A DNA stretch of 13,372 nt from Fragilaria radians. Its lineage: Eukaryota; Bacillariophyta; Fragilariophyceae; Fragilariales; Fragilariaceae. The notes beneath the pieces were generated by a model. The model saw only the letters and a list, made by a program, of their open reading frames with translations, searched no databases and was not told the DNA's origin. The stretch spans positions 35,333 through 48,704 of the forward strand of contig CAAAJI010000381.1 in assembly GCA_900642245.1 (NCBI GenBank), in the 5' to 3' direction. Positions within the stretch are counted from its first letter, which is position 1. Every line of letters starts with the position of its first letter. Positions 1 through 8,566 of this stretch are shown here, in pieces. The position numbers and the translations under genes were made by a program.

Positions 1-2
1 GT

Positions 3-344
3 CCCGAGATTAGGAATGGTGAGATTCTTCCTTTCGAGAGATTACTTCCATTTGATGATGATGATAACTCCCCTCCAAGAAATGAGGATCAACCAAACTA
101 TGGAAAAATGTGTTATGATACAATCGTATTGGTGTATCAGAGTCTTGTCGACTTTGTGGTACTACTCCTTGTTGCATGTATGAGTTTATTTTTTTATGAT
201 GTGGAGATAAGTGTTGTGAAAATGGCCAAGCACCAACATCCTTCGAGTATACTTCATGGATCTCGGATAGTTTGGCGAAATGAGACTTCAACATCACCAA
301 TTGCGACAACGCGACGGAGGAGTTTTGAGGATACGATAGTGTAA
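3..344 (+). CDS. 3' end of an unrecognised gene with one membrane segment
   Basis: A reading frame is open from base 3 to a TAA at 342-344, giving 113 residues with the N-terminus cut off by the window edge. I do not recognise the family. The first part is acidic and proline-containing, with a run of four Asp at about residues 18-21. A strongly hydrophobic stretch follows at about residues 40-63 (key text VLVYQSLVDFVVLLLVACMS), compatible with one transmembrane helix. The tail is basic and Ser/Thr-rich. The change from acidic to hydrophobic to basic looks like real protein and suggests the tail faces the cytoplasm. An internal ATG at 108 exists, but the frame stays open upstream of it, so the true start is probably outside the window. 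The competing minus-strand frame (10-420) looks less protein-like. The gene converges on the BTB gene that ends at 669. Confidence 0.42.
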   Translation, partial: PEIRNGEILPFERLLPFDDDDNSPPRNEDQPNYGKMCYDTIVLVYQSLVDFVVLLLVACMSLFFYDVEISVVKMAKHQHPSSILHGSRIVWRNETSTSPIATTRRRSFEDTIV

Positions 345-668
345 CGATTTTTTGACAGAGAAATTGAAATTCCGCGGTAAAGGCCTTTAAAGCAAATGCA
401 ACCCCAACGAATATCAACAAACATCAAACTTGAGTAGATCCCAAGTGTGTACATATATTTCATGCATTGGCACGTAGATGAACATAAAACATAATCTCTT
501 TTAACTCCCTCTAATTTAAACTGTGCAGTAGTAATGGTGATTTTCCTGGCTCGGATGAATCTGCACTTAAATCATTTACACAAACTATTACGCTAGGTAT
601 TCCATGACGTCTACAGCTGTATGAAAAAGAATGATTGTATGTAAATTGTTTTAAATAAAATACAAAAG
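345..668. other. Convergent intergenic spacer
   Basis: This 324-base AT-rich gap lies between two genes that face each other, so it should hold both 3' untranslated regions and their poly(A) sites. I see no coding frame. A TTTTAAATAAAATAC stretch sits about ten bases beyond the stop of the minus-strand gene. Confidence 0.4.
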
Positions 669-1946
669 CTATGGATCGACATCCGGAACTGGCGCTGATG
701 GTACTCCTGTGGGAGTCGATGTTCCAGCTTCATTGGGCCTCAGTTTTTTGTGTACAGGACCCTCTGGAATCAAATCTGCCGCAGCCTTGAGGACAGGAAT
801 ACATAAATGTGGATAATTCTTCATTTCCTCTTGGAATGCGGCATTTCCTGTCACTTGTCGAATGTTATGCATGATAAAATCTATACATGCATGAGAAAGT
901 CGCATAGCATTAAAGTCTTCTGTGGCACAATACATCCGTGCCACAGTTGCAACCGTAAGGTGGTTACGAATAAGCTCATGTTCCACCAATCGTTTAAAAT
1001 CACGGAGACACCATTTGTCCGATAAATTCAAAAGACATAAGAGGTCATCTGTAGAGAGGGTTTTGATCGATTCTACACGATTCGTGTACAAAAACTCCAA
1101 CGTATGTTCAATGTGCTCGGGAGTAAATCCAGGTTCCACGAGAATCGTTGCTTCCTTGGATTCTCGGAATGCCAAACCAGAGTTGATTCCGTCCGTAGTG
1201 ATTGCTCCCTTCCGAAAGAGAGCCTTGAAGTATTCTCCCCGTGCCGTCAGAATTGCCTTATGAGCTTGAATACGATGGTCCTCTCCGTCGTCGCCATTTA
1301 CAATAAAGACAGCATCCATGTGTTCAGAATCTTCCAAAAGATGTCGCATATCTTTAAAGAACTCCTCATCGTTGGATGCTGGCTCAGGTATTTCGGGTTT
1401 GCGTTTCTTACGTACCATAATGGTATCGCCTCGTTGTAGATGAACCGATTCAGGTGTGTCCTCGTTTTCCAATGGGTTGACAAAATAATATTCTAAATCA
1501 TCTTTCCTAAGTCCATGATATTTTGCATAATGGCGGAATAGGGAAGAGAATCTTTGAGATTTTAGCATGAGACATGAATAGTTTGTTTCAGCCGTAACAC
1601 GTCGGATTGTATTCTCTGTTCCTGTTAAATAAAGGTCTTCTTCAGCCTATTTATTAATCAGAAAACAAATTCAAACGATGGTTAGCTGAAATGATGATCA
1701 AGGATTCATATACATATAACATAACATAATCACAAGGACATCAATCAGATTGATCTCAATCCCTCTCGTTGGTAGAATACCAAAATTAACAACGGACACA
1801 GTAATTTTTCAATGCAGTGCCAGCGGGCAAAATAAAGACGAGATTGTGATGACATGCAACCAAAAACGTACTTTTACTGTAAATTCAACATGTTCATTTA
1901 ATTGAGCGTTCGCACCAGCACCTTGCCGTCCTGCATTGTTTGCCAT
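669..1946 (-). CDS. SUMO/ubiquitin-like + BTB/POZ domain protein, two exons
   Basis: Exon 1 is 1946-1872 (25 codons, ATG at 1946) and exon 2 is 1646-669 (325 codons plus stop), giving 350 residues. The intron (1871-1647, 225 bp) begins GTACGT, ends ATAG and joins in phase 0. An in-frame TAG right before exon 2 supports the splice. Residues about 20-105 match a SUMO/Rad60-type ubiquitin-like fold: VEFTVK, then FSSLFRHYAKYHGL, a strand, TPESVHLQRGDTIMV. There is no C-terminal diglycine, so the domain is not a conjugated modifier. Residues about 135-251 are BTB/POZ, with DAVFIV, the IQAHKAILTARGEYFKALF core and a helical end around DKWCLRDF. A further helical part (about 252-322) could be a short BACK-like region. 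The tail is Pro/Thr-rich. In other eukaryotes BTB proteins often dimerise and recruit substrates to cullin-3 ligases; that role here is inference. The gene is divergent from the PDCD2-family gene. Confidence 0.85.
1647..1871 (-). other. Intron of the SUMO-like/BTB gene
   Basis: This 225-bp stretch has a GTACGT donor at 1871-1866 and a TAG acceptor ending at 1647. CTGATTAATAAATAG directly before the acceptor offers plausible branch-point sequence. Splicing joins an N-terminal beta strand of the ubiquitin-like domain to the rest of the fold in phase 0. No coding frame of note is seen inside. Confidence 0.8.
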
Positions 1947-2224
1947 GTCGTATAGAAATAACAGGTCCTAACGAATACAGAGTCTCGTTCGAGATCGAGA
2001 TTACGAATGAAGTTCGAAGTTTTTCCAAATGGAAAATTACTGTCCGTTTCCTTTTTCTAATTAACGTGTGAATGGAAATTTATTACTCGAAATTTTGGCA
2101 CAGTAAAAAGGTACGAATCAGTTAGACAAACTAGGGCCCTCGAAGGCTTTCGATAGCCAATCAAATTTTCCTTCCTGGTTCTTGTTGCATTCCACATGTG
2201 CATACAACCTCCTTTCTTATTGGA
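1947..2224. promoter_or_regulatory. Shared divergent promoter region
   Basis: Only 278 bases separate the start codons of the divergent BTB and PDCD2-family genes, so both promoters and 5' leaders must lie here. A CCAAT box (AGCCAATCA, 2155-2163) sits about 62 bases upstream of the PDCD2-family ATG. Just before it is a short inverted repeat, TCGAA-GGCT-TTCGA (2140-2153). Near the BTB side several TTCGA/TCGAGAT motifs cluster (about 1985-2018). No clear TATA box is seen. A 69-codon minus-strand frame here is probably chance. Confidence 0.5.
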
Positions 2225-3544
2225 ATGGTGACAATTGATGAAATAATAGATCCTTCCACCGTTCAACTAGGATTTTCGGAGCCATTGCATGATTATCCCA
2301 TAGGTCATGCTTCACCAGAATGGTGGAATTGGGATGGTGGTCAGTTGGGTGGCAAACCATCTTGGTTAAATCCAAGAGACTTGCCACTGACACCATTGCT
2401 CTGTCGCCAGTGCGATCAAGGACTACACTTCTTATGTCAACTATACGCTCCAGCTGACTATGTTTCATATCACGCGTTTCATCGTTCATTCTATGTCTTT
2501 GCTTGTCCGAAATGTCCAAATCCGGAGGGTACTGTACGAGTCTTGAGAACTCAACTCGATGAACAAAACGAATTCTATCCTCCCGATAACGATGATAACC
2601 AAGCAGAAAAATCAGATGCAGAACCATGGATGAAACATTTGCCGGAATTTTATCAAATTCATTTGTGTCAGGTTTGTGGACAACGTGGATCAGGTCATTG
2701 TCCTGTCCAAGGACTCTCCTTTTGTTGTCGGGCACATCAGAAGGAATACAAGAAACATTCTATCAATCTCAATAGCAGCACACAATCTCCACCCTTTCTT
2801 CCCTCTGTGTACAGTAAATCTGAATTAGTCGTAGAAGAGGAACCACTTCCAAAGGATGGTCGAGAAGAAGAACGTGACGCTCTTGTCTTGGATGACGATG
2901 ATCCGGATTTAAATTTGGAACAGGATGATTTGGACGATGCGGCTGGAAAGACTCAAAAACAAGACCCAGTCACAACTGACTTTATGACACGCGTCTCTCG
3001 TGCTCAAGAGCAATGTCTACGGTATTATCCACAGTGGGGAGGAAAAGATCAAGAAACAACCCAAATTGAAAGAGAGTCTGAGGGTGACGAAAATTCCGAT
3101 CCAATACTATGGATCGTATCTCAACCAACCCCGACATTGATACCCAAATGTCCTTATTGTGGATCAAAACGTCTGTGCGAATTTCAACTAATGCCTCAAA
3201 TGTTGTATCATTTATTGGAAAATCACCGTAAAGTCCACGAATCTCATAACAAGAATGGAAAATCTCTAGAGGTCTCAGAATCCACAAAGAATGCAATTTC
3301 CCTGGCGGCTGAAATTTGCGAAACAGCGCCTAAGCATCAGATCCCACCGGCCTTGAAGGACTGCCACGACAATGCAATTGCGAGTATTCAAAAAAATCTT
3401 TTGGGTACAAGGGAAGACATGGATTGGGGTGTCATTGCTGTCTATACATGCACTTCCAGTTGTGGTGGTGGTGACAGTGCATTGCTAGATTCTGAATTAG
3501 GCGCCTATAGGGAAGAATATGCTTGGAAGCAACCACCTCCTTGA
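2225..3544 (+). CDS. PDCD2: PDCD2/TSR4-family protein (uS5 ribosomal protein chaperone)
   Basis: The product has 439 residues and no visible intron. The frame is open from a GTG at 2198, but the first ATG is at 2225, with good context (GGA before, G after). The N-terminal domain (about 12-118) shows VQLGF, EWWNWDGGQLGGKPSWLNP, a CRQC zinc pair, FLCQLYAP and FHRSFYVFACPKC. A MYND-type zinc finger follows (Cys148, Cys151, Cys159, Cys167/168, His171). Next comes an acidic, probably disordered linker (203-240) and the PDCD2 C-terminal domain (253-434) with CLRYYPQW, IPKCPYCGSKRLCEFQLMPQ and DWGVIAVYTC. The MYND finger favours PDCD2 over PDCD2L. Yeast and animal homologues bind newly made uS5 (Rps2) and help 40S assembly; the same role here is inferred from the complete domain set. 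Nothing looks broken. The last domain is longer than usual, owing to an insertion at about 335-385. Confidence 0.92.
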   Translation: MVTIDEIIDPSTVQLGFSEPLHDYPIGHASPEWWNWDGGQLGGKPSWLNPRDLPLTPLLCRQCDQGLHFLCQLYAPADYVSYHAFHRSFYVFACPKCPNPEGTVRVLRTQLDEQNEFYPPDNDDNQAEKSDAEPWMKHLPEFYQIHLCQVCGQRGSGHCPVQGLSFCCRAHQKEYKKHSINLNSSTQSPPFLPSVYSKSELVVEEEPLPKDGREEERDALVLDDDDPDLNLEQDDLDDAAGKTQKQDPVTTDFMTRVSRAQEQCLRYYPQWGGKDQETTQIERESEGDENSDPILWIVSQPTPTLIPKCPYCGSKRLCEFQLMPQMLYHLLENHRKVHESHNKNGKSLEVSESTKNAISLAAEICETAPKHQIPPALKDCHDNAIASIQKNLLGTREDMDWGVIAVYTCTSSCGGGDSALLDSELGAYREEYAWKQPPP

Positions 3545-4319
3545 AATCTAGACACTCTTTCTCAAAATTGTATCTTCATAGCATTCAAAACTTTGGCAGG
3601 AAGTCCACAATGGGATTATATCAGGCTTCTTCTACAAAACGTAAGGGAAGGGGATCATCTTATAATTCAAAAGGAGCACAGCCAATTTGATCTGTAAAGT
3701 TGTTCCTGGTAACCCACAAATGCGACCATGAAACAATATTAAGCAAACTATCATCAGCGTCATAATTGCTGATTCCTGAGTTTGTTCAATCAAAATGAAT
3801 CTCAAACCAATACACTTTTGTAGTATCATCACACACGCTGAGTGGAAGTATTGTGAAGTGAGCACTTATGATGATTAAGATTTTGTTGATCAAACTCAAA
3901 AATGTTGCAATTATTTCTATGCAATTTATTTTCAATTTACTTTGTGTTAAAGTGTAAGTCTTTTGGAGTTACATCTTTTAGTGCATTGTAATGTTGGTAT
4001 AGAAACAGTTCAAGCGTACCAAACATAGTAATTACTCTCTCAACTTAGCAGCTCAAACTTTTGCATTTACATTCATCTCATAATCTATTTCACATTTGTA
4101 GGCTGATATGATGATAATGATATAGTTGCCAATGCTTTAGTATGCATTTTTCTGCTTTCCTTTTTTACTCACATTCTCTTGTTGTGATTTTTGCTATAAT
4201 CTTGCAAAAAATTCTTTGTTAGAATACAAGGTTGTGGATAGAGGCATATGATCATTCCTTTTTCAGTTGCTTTGGGGGTTGTTACTAAACATTTGCACGG
4301 AATGAAAGTGTCGTGTTGA
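3545..4319. other. Intergenic region between host gene and retrotransposon
   Basis: This AT-rich 775-base stretch holds the 3' end of the PDCD2-family transcript and the DNA into which the retrotransposon inserted. A 77-codon minus-strand frame (3632-3865) has no recognisable motif and is probably chance. I see no RNA gene and no strong repeat. Confidence 0.4.
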
Positions 4320-4325
4320 TTTGTT
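4320..4325. repeat. Left target-site duplication TTTGTT
   Basis: The six bases directly outside the 3' LTR match exactly the six directly outside the other LTR (9314-9319). The sequence is T-rich, so some chance matching is possible, but it is flush at both ends. Confidence 0.75.
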
Positions 4326-4770
4326 TGATAGAAACGCCTGATGATTAGACGAAGAAGTAAGTTTGATGATTGTAAGGAGATGAGAATCTCCAGTTTGAAT
4401 GTGATGAAACAAAGGGTGTCGAACACTTAAAAAGTTTAATAAATTGAGGTTGTAAGCATTAATTTATCTTAAGTCTACCCGCCGATCTGTGCGCTACTCC
4501 TTTTGTATTCAATACCTAATTTCGTCCACTTTAATTACTTTCTTCTCCTTTTTCCTTCACATGATTGTCTTTTTCTTTACTTAGACTCAATAATTCATCC
4601 CGATCATGGCACATGCATTTTACCCGGATTTTTCACATTTTGCCTAAGTCCAATATTTCACTTACCCGTATATTTTGACTTTGCATTGGTTTTCCCAAAG
4701 TCACGACTTAGACTACCCGTATATTACTTAAGAAGATAAAATCATCCAACATGAAGTTTACCTTCGAACA
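4326..4770 (-). repeat. 3' LTR of the copia element
   Basis: This LTR is the same length (445 bp) as its partner and nearly identical, offset by 4543 bases. It differs at positions 10, 16 and 441 of the LTR. It ends TTCGAACA where the other ends TTCTAACA. The latter pairs better with the other tip, so the G at 4766 is probably the derived base. A hydrophobic plus-strand frame of 78 codons inside both LTRs is probably chance. Confidence 0.94.
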
Positions 4771-4804
4771 CCCTTCCTTTGATTATCACCCTTCCTTTGA
4801 TTAT
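4769..4804 (-). repeat. Duplicated polypurine tract of the copia element
   Basis: On the minus strand AAAGGAAGGG (4780-4771) lies directly before the 3' LTR. This is the purine run expected to prime plus-strand DNA synthesis. It sits in a perfect 18-bp tandem duplication (unit CACCCTTCCTTTGATTAT on the plus strand, 4769-4786 and 4787-4804), so a second tract occurs at 4798-4789. The outer unit includes the last two bases (CA) of the LTR. Confidence 0.85.
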
Positions 4805-4816
4805 TTTATCACCTGT

Positions 4817-5476
4817 TTAGCCATCAGATAACAACTTGTTAGAATGATATTCATAAGTTTCACCTTTCAAGTTCTTCGTGAAAAGATCGGCCAAATTTTC
4901 TTCCGATCTCACGAACTTTATCTCAACCAACCCTGCATCGATTTGCTCCCTGATGTAGTGATATTTAATATCAATATGCTTTGTACGCTCACTGAAATTT
5001 CTATTTTCCGAGAGGAAAACCGCTCCGATGTTGTCGGCATGAATCCTGATTGGCTTCTTGAACTCAACATTTAACGTACCCAAGAGTTGTGCAATGAACT
5101 TCACTTCTCTTACTGTCTCGCACAATGCAACATACTCAGCTTCAGTGCTGGACAATGTAACATTTGCTTGACCCTTCGATTTCCACAAAATTGGCACTCC
5201 CAAGATAAGTATGACATATCCAGTGATGCTCTTCCTGTCATCTTTGTCTCCGGCATAGTCGCTGTTGCTATACCCTTCCAACTCCCACACTTCCTCACGC
5301 GTGTGCTTCATTTTCAACCCTCTGTTTCTGGTGTCACCAATGAATTGGATTAGTCTCTTCAATTCTTTAACATGACCTGGCGCAGCACCATCCATCACCT
5401 TGGACAACTCCCTTACCGGATTCGCCAAATCGGGTCTTGAACGTTTAACCAAATACAACAAACTACCGATGTTGGA
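4817..5476 (-). pseudogene. RT tail and RNase H of the copia polyprotein
   Basis: The frame continues in phase after the TGA at 5477 and ends with TAA at 4819-4817, some 20 bases before the polypurine tract. It starts with SLLYLVKRSRPDLANPVREL, the standard start of the connection to RNase H. RNase H motifs follow: SNSDYAGDKDDRKSITGY (Asp at about 5260), LSSTEAEYVAL (Glu at about 5143) and IHADNIGAVFLSEN (Asp at about 5035), then KHIDIKYHYIREQ and NLADLFTKNL. The enzyme degrades the RNA strand during reverse transcription. All its visible catalytic acids are present. Confidence 0.9.
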
Positions 5477-5885
5477 TCAATACCACTTCTGAAGTGTATC
5501 ATTAGCTTTCTCCTTCTCAGCGGGTCTAACAACAAAGAAACCTGGTGCAGAAGGTGTCTTGTACTTCTCACTGAGCTCAATCTCATTGCTCTTAACCAAT
5601 TTGTTAACAATCCTCTTCTGAGAAAGAACTATCTCATACACACCCTCACAAATTTCGCATCCCAGAAAGTCCTTGATATCTGGTTGCACCTTCATCTTAA
5701 AAACCTTTCCAAGGCCATCAAGTGTGCTTTCCATCATCCCCAGATCGCCCGCGAGGATCCCTTCGTCAACATAGATGCATAAGATGCAAATCTTGTTCCC
5801 TTCCTGTTTAAAGAACACACAAGGATCGATTTTGTTTTTCTTGAAACCTAATTTGATAATTTCTTCATCAATCTCTTGTGCCACT
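5477..5885 (-). pseudogene. C-terminal half of reverse transcriptase, YVDE active site
   Basis: After the frameshift the protein resumes with EIDEEIIKLGFKKNKIDPCVFF and runs to a TGA at 5479-5477. The catalytic loop reads CIYVDEGILAGD (YVDE at 5773-5762) instead of the usual YVDD, so one metal-binding Asp is Glu. MVQPDIKDFLG-type text follows, as expected for the thumb. The TGA falls in a motif that normally reads Tyr-Arg-Ser (KWY-stop-SNIGSL), and CGA to TGA is the simplest change. Coding upstream of about 5885 in this frame is not real. Confidence 0.86.
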
Positions 5886-6690
5886 GTCTCGCGGCCTGGA
5901 CAAGCCCATAGATGGACTTGTGGAGTTTTAAGACCTTGTCTTTGCCAATCTTTGGCTCTCCCTCTCCACCATAGCCTTTCAGGACCTTCATGTATATCTC
6001 CTCGTCCAGATTTCCGTTCGGAAACGCAGTTTTGACGTCTATGGACCATGCTTTAAGTCCTAACTTGACTATAAGCAGCAAGATGATTCTGAAGCTTGAA
6101 TCATCCACAACCGGAGAGTAATTTCCCGTGAAGTCTATCCCAGGGATTTGGGAGTATCCCAAAACCACCAACCTGGCCCTAAACACACCATCTCTCTTTT
6201 CTTTGAACACCCATCTGTTCCCAATCAGTCTTCTATGATTTGGGACCAATTTCTTGTCAATGAGGGACCATTTGCCACATTTTTCCATGCTTTTAATCTC
6301 CTTGTCGATTGCCAATTGCCACTGCATCCGTTTATCCAAGTTAAGCTCATAAAAAGCTTCTTCAAACGTAGAAGGTTCGTTCTCAATACCTTCGGCAGCA
6401 AGGAAACTCCTTTCCATACTTTCAGATTCATCTGACGAACTGTCCTTGATGTTATCCATCAAAGCTTTGCTCCTGGTAATCATCCGATTAACCACTGGTT
6501 TAGGGGGCTCAATTTCTTCAATTTCCTCTTCCCCAGCCTTCAAAGAGATGAATTCTTCATCATCCAAGCTCTCTAACTCTGTATTTTCCAAGTTCTTCTT
6601 GGTCTTCAGGTTGAAATGCTCCCTGTAGCTCCTTCCAAGCCACCTAACGTCTCTTGTTATCATAATCGTCTTGTTTTTAATACGCATCCT
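5848..6690 (-). pseudogene. Linker and N-terminal half of reverse transcriptase
   Basis: This segment is in a different frame from the integrase; the shift lies at about 6682-6690. It begins with the integrase-RT linker (RIKNKTIMITRDVRW, then an acidic stretch with runs of Glu). Reverse transcriptase starts near WQLAIDKEIKSMEK (about 6312) and shows NRWVFKEKRDG, GYSQIPGIDF, and WSIDVKTAFPNGNLDEEIYM with the first catalytic Asp at 6039-6037. AFP replaces the usual AFL. It continues to SIYGLVQAARQW, then breaks at about 5880, where a one-base shift moves the protein to the next frame. Confidence 0.88.
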
Positions 6691-7357
6691 TGGGATGATT
6701 GTCTTTGTATCCAACAAACATGCACTCATTTCCCTTGTTATTCAACTTCTCATGGTGCACTTGAGCCCTGGTTATCTTAATTCCAATCTCCCCAAAGATA
6801 CAAAGATCCTTATGGTATTTAACCTCCTTCCCATAAAACATCTCAAAGGGACTTCTTCCATCATGTCTTGACGCCACATTGCACAGTTTTGTTGCTGTGG
6901 CAGCACATTCTGCCCACAAGTCATTTCTGAGGTCTTCACTGACACTGGAATCGTTGAGCATCGCCCTGACACGTCCCCAAAGTGTCGCAAAACGGCGTTC
7001 CACTTGCCCATTCTGTTCAGGAGTGTTAGGCAAAATAAACTCCACCTGCACATCCATACCGCTCTTGAGCAACTTGTTCTTGAGGGAGATGTTTTCCCCA
7101 GCATTGTCCATCCAAAGGAATTTGACGGCACCTGAATCCTTTGCCTTCAAACCTTTGATGAATTTGATGGTTACATCAACCATGTCGCATTTCCTCCGGG
7201 TAAACAAACTCCACTTCATCTTTGATGCCTGGTCCTCGATGAGAGTCCACATGTTTCGCTTCCCAAGGCTTGTTTGCTTGATATAACTGATATCTAGCAT
7301 CAACCTTTCTCCAGGGACGGTAGAGGCATTCTCACTGACCTTCTTGATGTTCTTGCG
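6677..7357 (-). pseudogene. Integrase core of the copia polyprotein
   Basis: The frame follows directly on the TGA at 7358 and stays open to a TAA at 6677. It holds the retroviral-type integrase catalytic domain, which inserts the DNA copy into the host genome. The three acidic residues are visible: Asp in LMLDIS (7294-7292), Asp in LWMDNAGEN (7108-7106) and Glu in NGQVERRFATLW (7000-6998). The last two are separated by exactly 35 residues, the D,D-35-E spacing. The downstream CMFVGY motif marks the end of the usual integrase region. The frame breaks just after HPKDAY, where the protein should continue into the linker before reverse transcriptase. Confidence 0.9.
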
Positions 7358-8566
7358 TCAAATTTTTGCTAACATGCAGTCTTGGCACGCCTTCATCTCC
7401 CCGATGAGCTTCAAACCAATCTGTTTTGCCGTGGTCTTGGTTATGTCCACCAACGGATGGCCCAGCATCCGATGAAACTTCTCTAGCTTCATCTCTTTCC
7501 TTTCACTTGTGACCAGGCAACCTTCCAGGGACTTTACCCTCGCTGCAACCAAGAAACTGGATCCCATTGGGATGTTATTGCCAAAGACAACACATTTCCA
7601 TTCCTTCTCCAGGATCATGGAAGTGCCTTCTGTGTAGATCTTAGCACCTTTCTTCATTGCCAGTGTGAAGCTGAAGAGATTTACTTTCAACTTTGGCACA
7701 AACTTGACGTCTTCAAGAAGGACCTCTGTGGTTTCCTGACCCTTGCCTTCAAAAACAAGTTTCAGTTTCCCAACTTTCTCTACCTTCAAGCTTCTTCCAC
7801 CCCCAACCAAAACGCTGTGGTTGCTTGGCTTGACATCGAACAACCCGGTTTTGCAGCATGTCATGTGACTAGTGGCTCCCGTGTCCCCAATCCATAGATT
7901 TGGATGAATCTTGTCCGTTTCTGCCCCAATTAACGCAATCTCGGTTTCTCTGGACAAGTTGGCCCCTTCCAAATTGTTTCTGTTCTTGACTGGACAATCC
8001 TGAACCTTGTGACCTCTTTTCTTGCAGTGAAAGCACATGCCCGGAAATGCTTGAGATCTGGGTGCACCAGGTGGTCTCTGGGCTGAAGAGGTTCCATAGC
8101 TGGCAGCCATCATCCTCTTTCTGCAATCTGACCCTTTGTGACCATAGATGCCACAAAAGCTGCAGAGACCTTTGTATTTCTGAAAAGAGTCTCTGTTGAG
8201 CAAAGCCTGCTCCTTCACACCAAAGGACTTAGAAAGCCTTTCAAACTTGGTCCGAAGTCTTTCTTTCACCCTTTCGAGAGTCGCTGTGTCGCTCTCCAGC
8301 TCATTCTCGATGAACTCAATGGTTGTCTCATATTCTTCAGGCAAATTATGCATGATATGAATAATGAGGTCCATTTCCGACATGGAAGCCCCAAGAATCT
8401 CCAACCTGCGCTTCAACAGCTCCAGGTTCTGAATCCACTCGTCTGGATCCATCGTGATGTCGTCCAGCTTGGATTCCACAAATTGCTTCTTGGTTTTTAT
8501 CAAATTGGCCTTGGTGGTGGGTGCAAATCTTGCCACCATGTTCTTCCAGGCCAATCCAGCATCTCC
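7358..8566 (-). pseudogene. Gag zinc knuckles, protease and integrase zinc domain
   Basis: This frame stays open between the TAA at 8567 and a TGA at 7360-7358; it has no own ATG start in the right place. It carries the Gag core (DPDEWIQNLELLKRRLE, NLPEEYET) and two CX2CX4HX4C zinc knuckles, CSFCGIYGHKGSDC (8164-8123) and CFHCKKRGHKVQDC (8035-7994), which bind RNA. Next is the aspartic protease with WIGDTGATSHM (catalytic Asp at 7885-7883). It ends in the pre-integrase HHCC zinc domain (His at 7474 and 7459; CQDC ending at 7376). Two knuckles are more than the single one common in copia Gag. The TGA splits this domain from the integrase core in the same frame; a basic residue is usual there. 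Confidence 0.9.

Noticed and set aside
10..420. 136-codon minus-strand frame at the left edge
   Set aside because: It overlaps the more protein-like plus-strand frame 3-344, and its long His- and Ser-rich text looks like the reverse of coding sequence.
2217..2735. 172-codon frame antisense to the PDCD2-family gene
   Set aside because: It is a shadow of a strongly supported gene with intact domains on the other strand.
4169..4426. 85-codon minus-strand frame across the left element boundary
   Set aside because: It runs from the LTR through the target duplication into flanking DNA, so it was created by the insertion and is not an evolved gene. The similar frame at 8745-8969 begins in the other LTR.
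4503..4739. 78-codon hydrophobic plus-strand frame, present identically at 9046-9282
   Set aside because: It lies inside the LTRs, antisense to the element. Its identity is explained by LTR identity, and it shows no domain.
7358..7360. Programmed stop readthrough controlling Gag to Pol ratio
   Set aside because: The TGA lies after protease and inside the integrase region, not at a Gag-Pol border, and it is one of several lesions.
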